A stretch of DNA of 38,771 bases from Alicyclobacillus sp. SP_1 (GCF_024706985.1 NZ_JAMCCX010000025.1:1-38771), one strand, 5' to 3'; numbered from the stretch's first letter, positions 1-8,890 are shown. Notes: generated from the letters alone by a model not told the origin. Numbers and translations: made by a program.

Positions 1-499
1 CCTTTGAGAGTAGTATAAGAAATTGCGCCAACATCGACAATCCCCTTCACACCGACACCTCCAGTCAAGCGTCGATGCCGCGTCGCTTCGCATCCAACTG
101 CGCCTCGCTTCAAAGAACGTGCGGTGATGCAAAATCGTCCCATCCGCCAGCAGCGTATGAAGCAGCATCATGACGGTGGTGGCTGCCATGAGGTTGGTCA
201 TCAGGCGCTGTGGGTTCGATACCGAGACCTCGCCGCAGTGGGCTTCGGTGGGCAATTGGTCTTCCTCGATGAGATCCGGGAACACTTCACCGGGAAACGG
301 CAAGACGGTCTGACCGTGACGGCGCACTCCGACGACGACCTGGCCTTCCCACCCGCTATTTTTGAGATGGGCTAATGGGTAACGGTCAAGGTGTTCCGGG
401 TGCCCCGGCATCGCCACGGCACTGTTGCCGCTGTCGATGTACACGACGTCGGCTCAGTTGCTCGTGCAACAAGCGCCGGGTGCTGCCGTTGTCCACACA
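1..499 (-). pseudogene. ThiF/E1-like family protein, C-terminal fragment (frameshifted, runs off the window)
   Basis: The minus strand encodes a protein fragment in two frames. Positions 499-449 read CVDNGSTRRLLHEQLSR. From about 453 down to position 1 a second frame continues with ADVVYIDSGNS, then a long open stretch containing FPDLIEEDQLP, LMTNLMAATTVMMLLHTLL and HHRTFF. This pattern (a C-V-D-N motif, then Y-x-D-x-G-N-S, then a helix near the end) resembles the C-terminal half of ThiF/E1-like adenylyltransferases, especially the PRTRC-type ThiF group. A TGA lies just upstream of the second frame, so the two parts are joined by a frameshift near 450-454. The N-terminal nucleotide-binding half is missing and is replaced by IS110 sequence. 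No stop is seen before the window edge. A second frame opens at a GTG at 50 behind a GGAGGT at 57-62, which could be the start of another gene. Family assignment is from motif memory and is moderate. Confidence 0.5.
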
Positions 500-565
500 C
501 GCCACAGCAACTGCGATTGTCTCCTTCGACACATCCAATCCAACGAACTTTGTGATAGTCTTCAT
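500..565 (-). mobile_element. IS110-family transposase, N-terminal remnant (22 codons)
   Basis: Starting from an ATG at 565 on the minus strand, the frame reads MKTITKFVGLDVSKETIAVA and two more residues. This is the characteristic N-terminus of IS110-family transposases, whose RuvC-like DEDD catalytic domain begins with the Gly-Leu-Asp-Val-Ser-Lys segment and its first acidic residue. After about codon 22 the similarity ends abruptly at roughly position 499 and the frame enters ThiF-like sequence. Only the 5' end of the element remains, so it cannot transpose. The flank from 566 to about 690 is probably the IS leader, but I cannot define an insertion boundary. Confidence 0.7.
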
Positions 566-713
566 AGTAACGGCTACTTTCGCATGTGGCTCTGCACTGT
601 TCTCTCAAGTCTCAGTGTAAACCACGATGTGCGAAACGGAGCCGGTGTCGTTCATTATGACTCGTTTAAGAAGGAAGCCTAGCAGTGCCACGCAAGTGCT
701 CCCATGGTACTTG

Positions 714-1167
714 TCAAACTAAATGCTTTTCCATTGTCCAGGAAGTATCACACCATCCAACATGTACATATTCAAATCGTTCGTACAAACGGCGCGCTGG
801 ATTCGTGGGGTCGACACTTAAACATAGCTTTTTATAGCCGTAGTTTCTCGCTTGGACTTCAAGCTCACGCATTAAAGCAGTACCAATCCCTTCGCCACGA
901 AATTCTCCAAGAACAGAAATACCAAGTTCTGGCATTTCATCATCCACGTAACCAAATGGCTCCGATTGGATGATTGTCCTTTTCCGCAATCAGTCCTATA
1001 TCACCATTCTGTTCTCCCCATCCATCAACATATTTCGAGATGAATGGTTCGTTTATTATTGTTCTTGGAAAGGGTTTCTGTCCTTCAGGCACAAACATGG
1101 ATTGGTATAGCATCTCCCACAAAAACGGGATGTCGCGTTGTTCGAGACTTCTTATATGAAAATCCAC
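714..1167 (-). pseudogene. GNAT-family N-acetyltransferase, disrupted
   Basis: Two minus-strand frames together make one GNAT protein. The first starts at a GTG at 1167, preceded by AGGTGA seven bases upstream. It encodes the N-terminal strand and helices (IRSLEQRDIPFLWEMLYQSM) and continues to HPIGAIWLRG before a stop at about 940. The second frame picks up with GYVDDEMPELGISV, the acetyl-CoA loop RGEGIGTALM, and LSVDPTNPARRLYERFEYV, ending at 714. In intact relatives about eight to ten residues separate IGA(A/I)W.R from the G(F/Y)VD..TPEL motif. Here they are absent and the frames overlap, so a small deletion plus frame change has broken the gene. Both halves are well conserved, which suggests recent inactivation, or a sequencing error at about 950-965. 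Confidence 0.75.
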
Positions 1168-1466
1168 AGAATTTATCACCTATTCTCTGGTAGTTTCCTC
1201 ATTTCAGGTGCCTCCACATCTATATCCCCTCCTATCCAGAAAAGTATATATGAAATTCGGAATCCTGCTAATTTAACCCGCCCGTTGCCGCCAGAGCGTC
1301 GACCACTTGCCAGTGCATCATCAGACACGGTGCACGCCAGAAGGATGCCTATATATTTCCTCAATCATAGCCTTCTTCAGCTCGTGACGAGCACAAAAAA
1401 AGCGTGCGGCCTCTTGCCCCACGCCTCCCCCGCCTCGCCACCTGTCACACCCCAAAAAACTTGCCG
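1168..1466. other. Intergenic stretch without a convincing gene
   Basis: This 300-base stretch lies between the broken acetyltransferase and rlmH. The minus strand has an open frame of about 62 codons (1364-1176, starting TTG), but it shows no recognisable motif, no good ribosome-binding site and an odd composition. The only clear signal is the terminator at 1395-1424. It looks like decayed accessory sequence continuous with the remnants further left. Confidence 0.5.
1395..1424 (-). terminator. Intrinsic terminator after rlmH (end of wal operon)
   Basis: On the minus strand a GCGTG/CACGC stem (1420-1424 with 1402-1406), with an inner GGC/GCC pairing and a five-base loop, is followed directly by seven T (A run at 1395-1401). 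It lies 43 bases past the rlmH stop and is the first good terminator downstream of the dnaB-wal gene string. Confidence 0.8.
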
Positions 1467-1946
1467 TTACTTATGGTACGGTTCACCACGCAGAATGCGA
1501 ATGCCTCGATAGAGTTGCTCAAGCAACACCACACGCGCCATGGCGTGAGGCAACGTCACTCGACCGAGAGACCAGCGAAGCGTTGCGCGCTTGCGGACAT
1601 CTGCGTGAACTCCCAAGGAACCCCCGATAACGAACACCAATCGGCCATAGCCCGAAGCTGATAACTCTGCGAATTGTCCGCTCCACTCTTCAGAGGACCA
1701 TGGCTGTCCTGCAATGTCGAGTAAAATCACAGCGTCTCGGTCGCGCAGATGACGCAAAATGCGGTCCGATTCTACGCCCAGTACTTTTTCGCGCTCAGCA
1801 TTGGACATTTTTTCTGGACATGGCTCATCCGCCACCTCGACCATATCCAATTGAACATAGGCAGAGAGGCGCTTGACGTATTCCGCAAGCGCCTCTCTCC
1901 AGTAGCTTTCTCGTATCTTGCCAACCGCAATCACTGCCACTTGCAT
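1467..1946 (-). CDS. rlmH: 23S rRNA pseudouridine-1915 N3-methyltransferase RlmH
   Basis: The 159-residue product matches the full length of RlmH (YydA/YbeA family), the SPOUT enzyme that methylates N3 of pseudouridine 1915 in helix 69 of 23S rRNA using S-adenosylmethionine. The N-terminus MQVAVIAVGKIRESY, the SAM-binding loop FVIGGSLG near residue 105, and the C-terminal QLYRGIRILRGEPYHK are diagnostic, the last being the invariant RGEPYHK tail. I place the start at the ATG at 1946. An in-frame GTG at 1961 sits too close to the AAAGGGTGGG ribosome-binding site, which is well spaced from 1946. The gene lies downstream of htrA as the last gene of the wal string, the same order as in many Bacilli, and is followed by a terminator. 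Confidence 0.95.
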   Translation of the reverse strand: MQVAVIAVGKIRESYWREALAEYVKRLSAYVQLDMVEVADEPCPEKMSNAEREKVLGVESDRILRHLRDRDAVILLDIAGQPWSSEEWSGQFAELSASGYGRLVFVIGGSLGVHADVRKRATLRWSLGRVTLPHAMARVVLLEQLYRGIRILRGEPYHK

Positions 1947-2019
1947 CCGAAGCAGTCCCACCCTTTATATGCGCCATCGTCTGCGCTAACGCAGGACCGC
2001 AGCACTCAATTGAATCACG

Positions 2020-3396
2020 TTACTGTCCCGCACCACCATCAAATGTCCCTGGACCAATGCCTGGTGCCGAGTCTGGGGCGGGATCGTCCTCGCCATCTCC
2101 GTCCACTGTCACACTTCCCCCATTTGGCGCGGTGGTCAGCTTAGTGTCCATTTTCCCAATTTGCAGCTTAAGTTTCAACTCGCGCGAACCGCGGTAGATG
2201 CTGAGCGTGGCAACGTCTCCGGGGTGCGTCTGAAAAAGATGAGTACGCAAATCCGCCATGGTCTTGACGGCGTGTCCGTCAATTCCCACGATGACGTCAT
2301 TTTGTTGTAGCCCGGCGGAACGTGCTTCCGGAGACGTGGCGGATTTCACCCAAACGCCATAATCGACTGGCACGTCTGGCCACCACTGCTCGGGCAGAGT
2401 GGAGAGGGAGTAGCCTTCAATGCCAAGCGCAGGATGAATAGCGTGACCCGTCTTCATGAGCTGATTCGCAATCGTCACGACTTCATTCGATGGAATGGCA
2501 AATCCCATCCCTTCAAATTCTGGCGCGACAATCTTACTACTATTAATACCCATCACCTGTCCCCGAATATTGACCAGTGGACCGCCACTGTTGCCCGGGT
2601 TGATGGCGGCATCGGTCTGAATCACCGTCTGGTAGTCGAGCACCGTATCGGTCTGTGGTTCAGAGACGGGCATGATGCGTTTCGCGGCACTGACAATTCC
2701 GGCCGTGACGGAGTCGGCAAAGTCTAATCCCATCGGCGTTCCAATGGCGATGGCCGGTTCTCCAGCCACCAAGTCGTTCGAATTACAGAAGGTAATAGGA
2801 GATATCCCCCGTACATCCTGCAAAGGAAGACGAATCACCGCAAGATCGGTGTATGGGTCGGTACCGACCACTTGAGCCTCCACGTGCTTGCCCGACTCCA
2901 TGACGGCGTTAACTTTGACCGCACCTTCGACCACATGGTTGTTCGTCACCACGTACCCGTACCGCGTATCTTTGTAAAACAGCACACCAGTTCCTACCCC
3001 AGATGGCTCCACTTTCGTCTGCTGCGTGAATACGTTGGAGATTTGCGCATAATTCACAATCCCCATGACGGCTGGTTTGACACGCCGGACAGCTTCCGTG
3101 ATGCCGCTCGAGTAGCCCGCTGAGATAGCCACGGCTTCATGCGGATCCGCTGCCACGTGTGAAGTCACATGCGACGTCATCGACAGCGACGGTTTGGGAG
3201 TCTCATCAAAAGACGACGCCTGTACACTGTATGCCAAACTCAAACTTTCCAAAAACGTGAATGCAAGGCTGATCCCGGTCATGATGCGACGAACAGGCTT
3301 CCACACATGCCTTCCTTCGGTGCGGTGACTTTGATGCTGCACATCCCTCTGCCGATGACTCCGACCCATTCGATGTCCTGCTTGAGTTTTTCTCAT
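2020..3396 (-). CDS. htrA: HtrA/DegP-like membrane-anchored serine protease with PDZ domain
   Basis: A 458-residue trypsin-like protease of the HtrA family, which degrades or refolds misfolded proteins at the cell surface. A basic cytoplasmic N-terminus of about 37 residues is followed by one membrane segment (about 38-60). The protease domain follows, with the triad visible: His154 in TNNHVVEG, Asp184 in DPYTDLAVIRL and Ser270 in NPGNSGGPL. A single PDZ domain covers about 320-430, and the acidic Gly/Asp-rich tail is probably disordered. The start at 3396 is chosen because GGAGGG stands five bases upstream; the longer frame to 3465 lacks support. It follows walJ and precedes rlmH, the position of B. 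subtilis yycK/htrC, so it is likely expressed with the cell-wall regulon. Confidence 0.93.
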   Translation of the reverse strand: MRKTQAGHRMGRSHRQRDVQHQSHRTEGRHVWKPVRRIMTGISLAFTFLESLSLAYSVQASSFDETPKPSLSMTSHVTSHVAADPHEAVAISAGYSSGITEAVRRVKPAVMGIVNYAQISNVFTQQTKVEPSGVGTGVLFYKDTRYGYVVTNNHVVEGAVKVNAVMESGKHVEAQVVGTDPYTDLAVIRLPLQDVRGISPITFCNSNDLVAGEPAIAIGTPMGLDFADSVTAGIVSAAKRIMPVSEPQTDTVLDYQTVIQTDAAINPGNSGGPLVNIRGQVMGINSSKIVAPEFEGMGFAIPSNEVVTIANQLMKTGHAIHPALGIEGYSLSTLPEQWWPDVPVDYGVWVKSATSPEARSAGLQQNDVIVGIDGHAVKTMADLRTHLFQTHPGDVATLSIYRGSRELKLKLQIGKMDTKLTTAPNGGSVTVDGDGEDDPAPDSAPGIGPGTFDGGAGQ

Positions 3397-3483
3397 AGCG
3401 CCCTCCAGATGGGGATATGGGCACAGTGTCTGCCTCATCCCGATTCTGGAAGTAGGATGTACCAAAAAGCGGCTGTATATGCA

Positions 3484-4308
3484 TCAAATGGCCGAGTCTC
3501 GACGCTTTGAGGCATGGGGTAGACAGGTCGCTAAAGGAGTTGGCTCGTAGCGACTGGTGCGATGCAAAGTCACCTGCTCGCCATAGATTGCCTTCGCCTC
3601 CGTCAAAATGCTGGAGACGGTCAAGTCTGCAAGGTCTGGCTGATTGTTCTCTTCGCTTAGATGCGCCAAATATACGTCAACTGCTTTATCTCCGAGAACG
3701 TCCAGCAATGCAACGGCTGCATCCGTGTTCGAGAGGTGACCCTTGTCCCCCAAAATGCGCCGCTTGACACTCCATGGATAGCGTCCCGCACGCAACATGT
3801 CGACGTCATGATTGCTTTCGAAAACATAAGCATCGCAGCCTTCAAGAAGAGATTTGATGTGGTCACTGACGTAACCGAGATCGGTCACCACAGCAAGTCG
3901 CATACCGTCTGCATCAAAGCGGTATGCGACCGGCTCCTCCGCGTCATGGGAAACGGTGAACGGTGTCACGCGAATGTCCCCGATGTCATAAGATGCATCG
4001 CTATGTACCAGCCGCTCGGGCGGATACTCTTCGAGCGTGGATGCCAAAGCAGACCAGCTTCCCTCTGTGAGGTGCAGAGGAGCGTGCGACTGCTTGAGAA
4101 CTTGGCGGAGTCCACGAACGTGATCGACATGTTCATGCGTCACAAGGACTGCCGATAAGTCGGAAAATCCAAGGTTGGCGGTCTGCTTCAAACGCAGCGC
4201 CAACTGCTTCGCGCTAATTCCGGCATCCAGTAGAATGCGCGTCGACTCGGTCGCTACGAAAATGGCATTGCCGCTACTGCCACTGGCCAGAACACTGAAG
4301 GATAACAA
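3484..4308 (-). CDS. walJ: WalJ/YycJ metallo-beta-lactamase-fold hydrolase
   Basis: The 274-residue protein has the metallo-beta-lactamase fold with the metal-binding HEHVDH motif (His58, His60, Asp62, His63), preceded by SVLASGSSGNAIFV, the typical YycJ/WalJ N-terminus. Later metal ligands lie in TVSHDAEEPVAYR and the SNHD region. WalJ proteins are predicted 5'-3' exonucleases linked to replication and cell division and encoded in the wal operon; the natural substrate is not settled. The start is a TTG at 4308 with TTAGGAGGGCG just upstream; this SD overlaps the walI stop codon, which suggests translational coupling. An in-frame ORF extends to 4404 but overlaps walI and lacks the family's N-terminus. 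Confidence 0.9.
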   Translation of the reverse strand: MLSFSVLASGSSGNAIFVATESTRILLDAGISAKQLALRLKQTANLGFSDLSAVLVTHEHVDHVRGLRQVLKQSHAPLHLTEGSWSALASTLEEYPPERLVHSDASYDIGDIRVTPFTVSHDAEEPVAYRFDADGMRLAVVTDLGYVSDHIKSLLEGCDAYVFESNHDVDMLRAGRYPWSVKRRILGDKGHLSNTDAAVALLDVLGDKAVDVYLAHLSEENNQPDLADLTVSSILTEAKAIYGEQVTLHRTSRYEPTPLATCLPHASKRRDSAI

Positions 4309-4319
4309 GAGACGCCCTC

Positions 4320-5150
4320 CTAAGACGAAAGATCGACTTCGCCCGTCAAGGCGTTGATGACATAGACCTGCTGTTCGGTCGTAACACGCCATACAGGGAA
4401 CCAAAAGCGTTCTCGCCCGAGGCTGCTGCTGAGCGTGCCAACCCCTGTTTTTTCTGCGTAACCTAGTTGAATGCTTAAAATCTTATTATCAACGCCGATT
4501 GGCGCGTTGTCTACCGACTCTGCTAAACTGTTCAAGGCATCCATGGCCGAAATAACTGGCTTGGCGCGGCCTTGCGGAGTAATGTGGACGATTTCATTTT
4601 GGTCATAACTGAGAATCGCTTTCTTGTTTCTGTGAATGGTGATGGCGGCATCAAAAATAGGATAGCCTTGGTACTCCTCGACGTAGGTCACGACGGCCGC
4701 ACTCTCCGGGGCCGGGTCCGGCACGTACAGATTTCCATGGAGAGCCGTCTTCAAAACATCCGCAGGCTTAATTCCAACCAGCGGCGGTTCGTATTCGACT
4801 CGCCAGTAGCCCGTGCGAAGCAACGTCACCGATCCAGCGGACGTGACGACCGAGCGATGACGAATTTTCAAGATGCGCGCACCTGGAAAGATGCCACTCC
4901 ACATCTGCTCTAACTGCGGACGGGCCTCTTCCGCGCGAAAGGTCGGAATCTCCGGTTGATTCTCTGGTACTTTGGTGGCGAGGATAAAACCGTGATCCGC
5001 CAAGACGGTCTTGGTATTGGCCAACAGATCGCTATAAGACTCCACATAGCCGTATGTTTCACGGTGACTTTGGATAATCTGCCAGCCTAAGATAAGGTCC
5101 AGCAGTAGAAAGGCGGCAATAAGCCAGTTTTTGGCGACTTCCCAATTCAT
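4320..5150 (-). CDS. walI: WalI (YycI), membrane regulator of the WalK sensor kinase
   Basis: A 276-residue single-pass protein. It begins MNWEVAKNWLIAAFLLLDLILGW, the conserved short cytoplasmic start and membrane helix (about 8-26) of YycI. The rest is extracytoplasmic and matches the YycI beta-rich fold, with repeated units resembling the YycH C-terminal domains (for example AITIHRNKKAILSYD). In Bacillus, YycI and YycH form a complex with WalK through their membrane helices and adjust its activity. The start overlaps the end of walH by four bases, and the stop lies within the SD of walJ. The gene is in its normal position in the operon. Confidence 0.9.
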   Translation of the reverse strand: MNWEVAKNWLIAAFLLLDLILGWQIIQSHRETYGYVESYSDLLANTKTVLADHGFILATKVPENQPEIPTFRAEEARPQLEQMWSGIFPGARILKIRHRSVVTSAGSVTLLRTGYWRVEYEPPLVGIKPADVLKTALHGNLYVPDPAPESAAVVTYVEEYQGYPIFDAAITIHRNKKAILSYDQNEIVHITPQGRAKPVISAMDALNSLAESVDNAPIGVDNKILSIQLGYAEKTGVGTLSSSLGRERFWFPVWRVTTEQQVYVINALTGEVDLSS

Positions 5151-6442
5151 TGGCCTCCCCCCTTCAAAATGCGACCATTAAATGCGTCAACGACCCACGT
5201 GCGGCCTCCTGAAAGTCGAAGAAAATACGCAGGTTGCAAATGCAGCACACTGCCTTTGACTTCTGGATACAGCGCCAGCTTAATCGAGGCAATCGACTGG
5301 ATGGTGGTTTTGGTCATGTGTTCCTTGAGAACCGCAAGAAGCTTCCAGTTGTCTAGTACCGGGTGCTGCTCGCTCTTAAGTTCCGTTCCGCGCACATTCA
5401 ACGGTCTCTCGATGGAAGCCACGCGATTGTTGCGAATGGTCACCTGGTACTCATAATTCACCCCAGCAATAGGCAGACCATCGACATAAGGCACAAAACG
5501 GACCGTCTCTTCGTTAGACATGGCACTGTCTGTTTGAAAGGCATAGGATGTGCTCGGTCCACCACCATGGTCCTGTAGGAACCTTGTTGCCATACTCAGC
5601 GCCGACTGAGAGGTGGAGTGCACGGTTGCGGCATTTGGGTCTTGATAGAGCAAGGTATCGCTCACTTGCGACCATTGCACGGCTCGGCTTCCATCCGTCC
5701 AAAGAACCGTCGTTGGATTTTCTTGAATGCGCGTCAACACTTGTGGATTGACAAAAAATGAATGAACGATGGGCAGCACTGGTTCCTCTTCGAGATCCCA
5801 CGTGCTCGCCGTCCAGACCTGCCCACCCGCCGGAATGTAGCTCGTGCGGTTCTCCGTCATCCAGACGGACCATGGTGTGGTTCGGGTCTCACCCTGCAGA
5901 ATCGCTGCCATCTGGACGCCATTGATATTGGTTTTTCCTTCATAGTTCGATCCGTCGCTACTCAACCCTAGATAAACCGGACCATTCGCCTTCGTCTGGA
6001 ACAAGAGCACGGTGCCATCGTAATTGGCCAGTGCGGACGCGTTAAGGTGTGGCAACCAGTATTCCAGCAAGTCATACGTAAGTGGCGTGCCAAAGTCATA
6101 CTCTACTTGCAGCGTCGTTTTTTCTGGAAAGGTTGCCACCGGTTGCAACTCGCTCACGTCCAACGTGCGCAACTGGTTGAGCCACAGAGCATACGTGGGC
6201 GATCCCGGTTGGGCCACAGACACCTCCGCCGCTGACTGAACGGCCAGCACTTCGCGATATGGAGCACTTACCTGTGGCAGAGCAGGTGTCGTGGTTGGTG
6301 GTATCGAGAAGGATTCCGTAAATCCAACCTCGGTGGCATTCTCAAAGTTCCCTACCCACAACCAATAACTCAGCAGCAGCGAGACGAGCACGAGGATTGT
6401 CAGAAAAATGCTCTTCGCTAGGGCAATGGGACGATGCTTCAT
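5147..6442 (-). CDS. walH: WalH (YycH), membrane regulator of the WalK sensor kinase
   Basis: The 431-residue product has a short cytoplasmic N-terminus, one membrane helix (about 9-29, FLTILVLVSLLLSYWLWVG) with the YycH-like sequence SYWLWVGNF just after it, and a large extracytoplasmic part. The length matches YycH (about 450). With WalI it binds WalK in the membrane; in B. subtilis the pair restrains the kinase, in Staphylococcus it activates it. It overlaps walK by four bases and walI by four bases (ATGA-type junctions), so the three proteins are translated as a coupled set. Overall sequence is divergent, as is usual for this family. Confidence 0.9.
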   Translation of the reverse strand: MKHRPIALAKSIFLTILVLVSLLLSYWLWVGNFENATEVGFTESFSIPPTTTPALPQVSAPYREVLAVQSAAEVSVAQPGSPTYALWLNQLRTLDVSELQPVATFPEKTTLQVEYDFGTPLTYDLLEYWLPHLNASALANYDGTVLLFQTKANGPVYLGLSSDGSNYEGKTNINGVQMAAILQGETRTTPWSVWMTENRTSYIPAGGQVWTASTWDLEEEPVLPIVHSFFVNPQVLTRIQENPTTVLWTDGSRAVQWSQVSDTLLYQDPNAATVHSTSQSALSMATRFLQDHGGGPSTSYAFQTDSAMSNEETVRFVPYVDGLPIAGVNYEYQVTIRNNRVASIERPLNVRGTELKSEQHPVLDNWKLLAVLKEHMTKTTIQSIASIKLALYPEVKGSVLHLQPAYFLRLSGGRTWVVDAFNGRILKGGGQ

Positions 6443-8211
6443 GACGATACCTCCTCGCGCTGGAATGGAAGCGTGAGACGTACGGTCGTGCCAACGTCCG
6501 GTTCGCTCTCAATGCGAATCAGTCCGCCATGCCTCTCCGTAATTTCGCGCGCTAAGGCGAGGCCTAAGCCAGTACCCCCAGACCGTCTGCTTCGTCCTTT
6601 ATCCACGCGATAAAAACGTTCGAAGACATGTGGCAAATCCTCTTCGGGGATACCAATACCCGTGTCTTGCACTGCCACTTCGACGTGCTGTTCGTCAACC
6701 ACCCGTGCCTCCACGCGAACGACTCCACCAGGTGGCGTGTATTTCAAGGCATTCGAGAGCAGGTTGTCGAGCACGCGGTCGAGCATGTCATGATTCCCTA
6801 AGACGGTTCCGCTAGGAATTGGGCCAAATTGAAGGTCAATGGAGCGCGATGATGCAGAAATTCGAAATCTCTGACGTGCCGAAGTCAACCATTCCTCCAG
6901 CGAAATGGGCTTCTGCTCTCCTACCTGGCCTTGCCTCTCCAAGCCCGACAGTTGCAAGAGGTCACGAGTCAACCGCACCATTCGGTCCGTCTCCTCTCCT
7001 ACAACATGCAGAAAGTCTTGGCGCACCTCTTCTTCCTCCGCCGTCAAATCGCGCATCGCCTCAATGTACGATTTGACCGACGTGAGCGGAGTGCGAAGCT
7101 CATGCGACACATTGGCCACGAAATCGCGCCGGGAGCGATTCAGCTTTTCCTGTTCTGTGACATCGCGCAACACGGCCACATAGCCTTCTTTTTGACCGTC
7201 TTGGTAGATGGCGGTGACGTGAATGTGTAAGATGGTCTCCCCCATCTCGCGAACGAGAACGCGTTTCCCAACCGCATCTCCAAGGTCTTCCGACATCAGT
7301 TCCATCTTTTCGACTGCGTCTTTGTCTGAAGAGAGCCTCAGCATGTGTCGGGCCGCTTCATTCAGAAAAATCGGCGTCAGCTCAATGTCAAAAGCGACGA
7401 CTCCGTCGCCCATAGAGGTCATCACAGCGCGAAGCCGCTCCTGCTCACGAAGATTGGACTGAAGTGCATCTTCGAGTTTGGCCGTCAGGTCGTTGATGGC
7501 CATAGCCAAGTCGCCAAATTCATCATCCCCACCGACGCGCACACGGCGGCTGAAATCGCCATCTGCCAGCACCCGCGCCTGTCGCGTAACATCCAAAATT
7601 GGCCTGGTGATGATACGTGCCAAAACGATACCGAGAATGGCTGCCAAGACAAGAACGAGGGCAGACCCTGTATAGAAAATTCGCGTCACTTCGCGCACTG
7701 TGTTGTAGATGGTTTGGATGGGGACGACATACTCCACCACGCCCACAAAGCGGCCATTCGTGGACATGGGAGCGGCAACATCGAGAAGGTGCTCGTTGGA
7801 CAGCGGATCGAACCGAATCGCGGCAACCGTACGGTGTTGCAGGAGGGCCTGAGTGGACACGGAGTCTGTTCGCTTTTGACCAATGAGGGCCCCACCTGCG
7901 GAGGTATCCTCCACGTAACCGTCTCGGTTCAAGATGTAAACGGCGCCATTTAAATATTGCGGTAAGGAAGACAGCATCGAGGAGACCGAATCAAGAGTGC
8001 GTTTTCCGGGAGACCCCATTTCGGGAGCCACCAAAATAGACATCAAATGGGCCTGATTTTCCACGGTCTGCGTCTCATTCTGAAGCAACGATGTCGTCAG
8101 CGTTCGCACGAAGTACGCGCCGATGAGTTCCAGAGAAAACAGGATGAGAAGCAGCGACACAGCGACCAATTTGAACCGGATACTGCGCCAAAACCGCCTA
8201 TCGGCGTGCAT
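6439..8211 (-). CDS. walK: WalK (YycG) cell-wall sensor histidine kinase
   Basis: This 590-residue kinase controls peptidoglycan hydrolase genes with WalR and is essential in low-GC Gram-positives. Domains in order: membrane helix 1 (about 14-35), an extracellular sensor region of about 145 residues, helix 2 (about 181-203), HAMP (about 204-256), a PAS domain (about 260-350), the dimerisation/phosphoacceptor domain with His370 in VSHELRTPLTS, and the ATPase domain with N box DNLLSNALKYTPP, G1 DTGIGIPEED and G2 GTGLGLALA. The extracellular region has the size of the Cache/PAS-like sensor in WalK. Its start lies inside walR (14-base overlap), indicating coupled translation. Confidence 0.96.
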   Translation of the reverse strand: MHADRRFWRSIRFKLVAVSLLLILFSLELIGAYFVRTLTTSLLQNETQTVENQAHLMSILVAPEMGSPGKRTLDSVSSMLSSLPQYLNGAVYILNRDGYVEDTSAGGALIGQKRTDSVSTQALLQHRTVAAIRFDPLSNEHLLDVAAPMSTNGRFVGVVEYVVPIQTIYNTVREVTRIFYTGSALVLVLAAILGIVLARIITRPILDVTRQARVLADGDFSRRVRVGGDDEFGDLAMAINDLTAKLEDALQSNLREQERLRAVMTSMGDGVVAFDIELTPIFLNEAARHMLRLSSDKDAVEKMELMSEDLGDAVGKRVLVREMGETILHIHVTAIYQDGQKEGYVAVLRDVTEQEKLNRSRRDFVANVSHELRTPLTSVKSYIEAMRDLTAEEEEVRQDFLHVVGEETDRMVRLTRDLLQLSGLERQGQVGEQKPISLEEWLTSARQRFRISASSRSIDLQFGPIPSGTVLGNHDMLDRVLDNLLSNALKYTPPGGVVRVEARVVDEQHVEVAVQDTGIGIPEEDLPHVFERFYRVDKGRSRRSGGTGLGLALAREITERHGGLIRIESEPDVGTTVRLTLPFQREEVSS

Positions 8212-8890
8212 AGTAACCGACCCCTCGGCGGGTCAATACATATTCTGGGTTGCTCGGGTCGACCTCTAACTTCTCCCGGAGACGGCGGACTGTAACGTCG
8301 ACCGTGCGTTCATCTCCCATGTAATCCATACCCCACACTTCTGAGAGAAGCTGCTCTCGGGTATACACGAGACCCGGGCGTGAAGCGAGAAACGCCAGAA
8401 GTTGAAACTCCCGATGCGTGAGTGGCACGGCATGGCCCTGTTTGCGAACCTCATAGTGAGCGAGATCGATCACGATGTCGTGTAAGTTCAACAGAGAATC
8501 GTCCGACTTTTCTTGGACATCGCGCTCCAACTCCACACGGCGGAGGGTCGCCTTGACGCGTGCAATTAACTCGCGCGTGGAAAAAGGCTTTGTCACGTAG
8601 TCGTCGGCCCCAAGTTCAAGACCTAAAATCTTGTCCACCTCGGCATCGCGCGCAGTCAGCATAATAATCGGGACACCTGTGAAAGACCGCAACTCTCGAC
8701 AGACTTCAAACCCATCTTTTTCGGGCAACATGAGGTCCAGCAACACGAGGTCTGGTGTCTCGTCTCGTGCAAGTTGTACCGCTCGATCGCCATCTTCTGC
8801 GGAGACGACCACATAGCCTTCGCGTTCCAAGGCAAAACGCAGAATTTTGGAAATCGGCGCCTCATCCTCGACCACCATGATTTTGGACAA
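8198..8890 (-). CDS. walR: WalR (YycF) response regulator
   Basis: A 230-residue OmpR/PhoB-type regulator and the partner of WalK. The receiver domain covers about 1-120, with the acidic pocket EDE at 8-10, the phosphoacceptor Asp52 in LLDLMLP and the conserved Lys in TKPFS. A winged-helix DNA-binding domain (about 132-228) ends in DERTVDVTVRRLREKLE and TRRGVGYYARR. The start is a TTG at 8890 with GGGGGAG seven bases upstream, giving MSKIMVVEDE, the standard WalR N-terminus. An ORF reaching to 9211 would run through the upstream gene. WalR normally activates autolysin genes and responds to wall synthesis state. Confidence 0.96.
   Translation of the reverse strand: MSKIMVVEDEAPISKILRFALEREGYVVVSAEDGDRAVQLARDETPDLVLLDLMLPEKDGFEVCRELRSFTGVPIIMLTARDAEVDKILGLELGADDYVTKPFSTRELIARVKATLRRVELERDVQEKSDDSLLNLHDIVIDLAHYEVRKQGHAVPLTHREFQLLAFLASRPGLVYTREQLLSEVWGMDYMGDERTVDVTVRRLREKLEVDPSNPEYVLTRRGVGYYARR

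Noticed and set aside
1176-1364. 62-codon minus-strand frame with a TTG start
   Set aside because: No ribosome-binding site, no motif, and it ends against the acetyltransferase start; likely chance.
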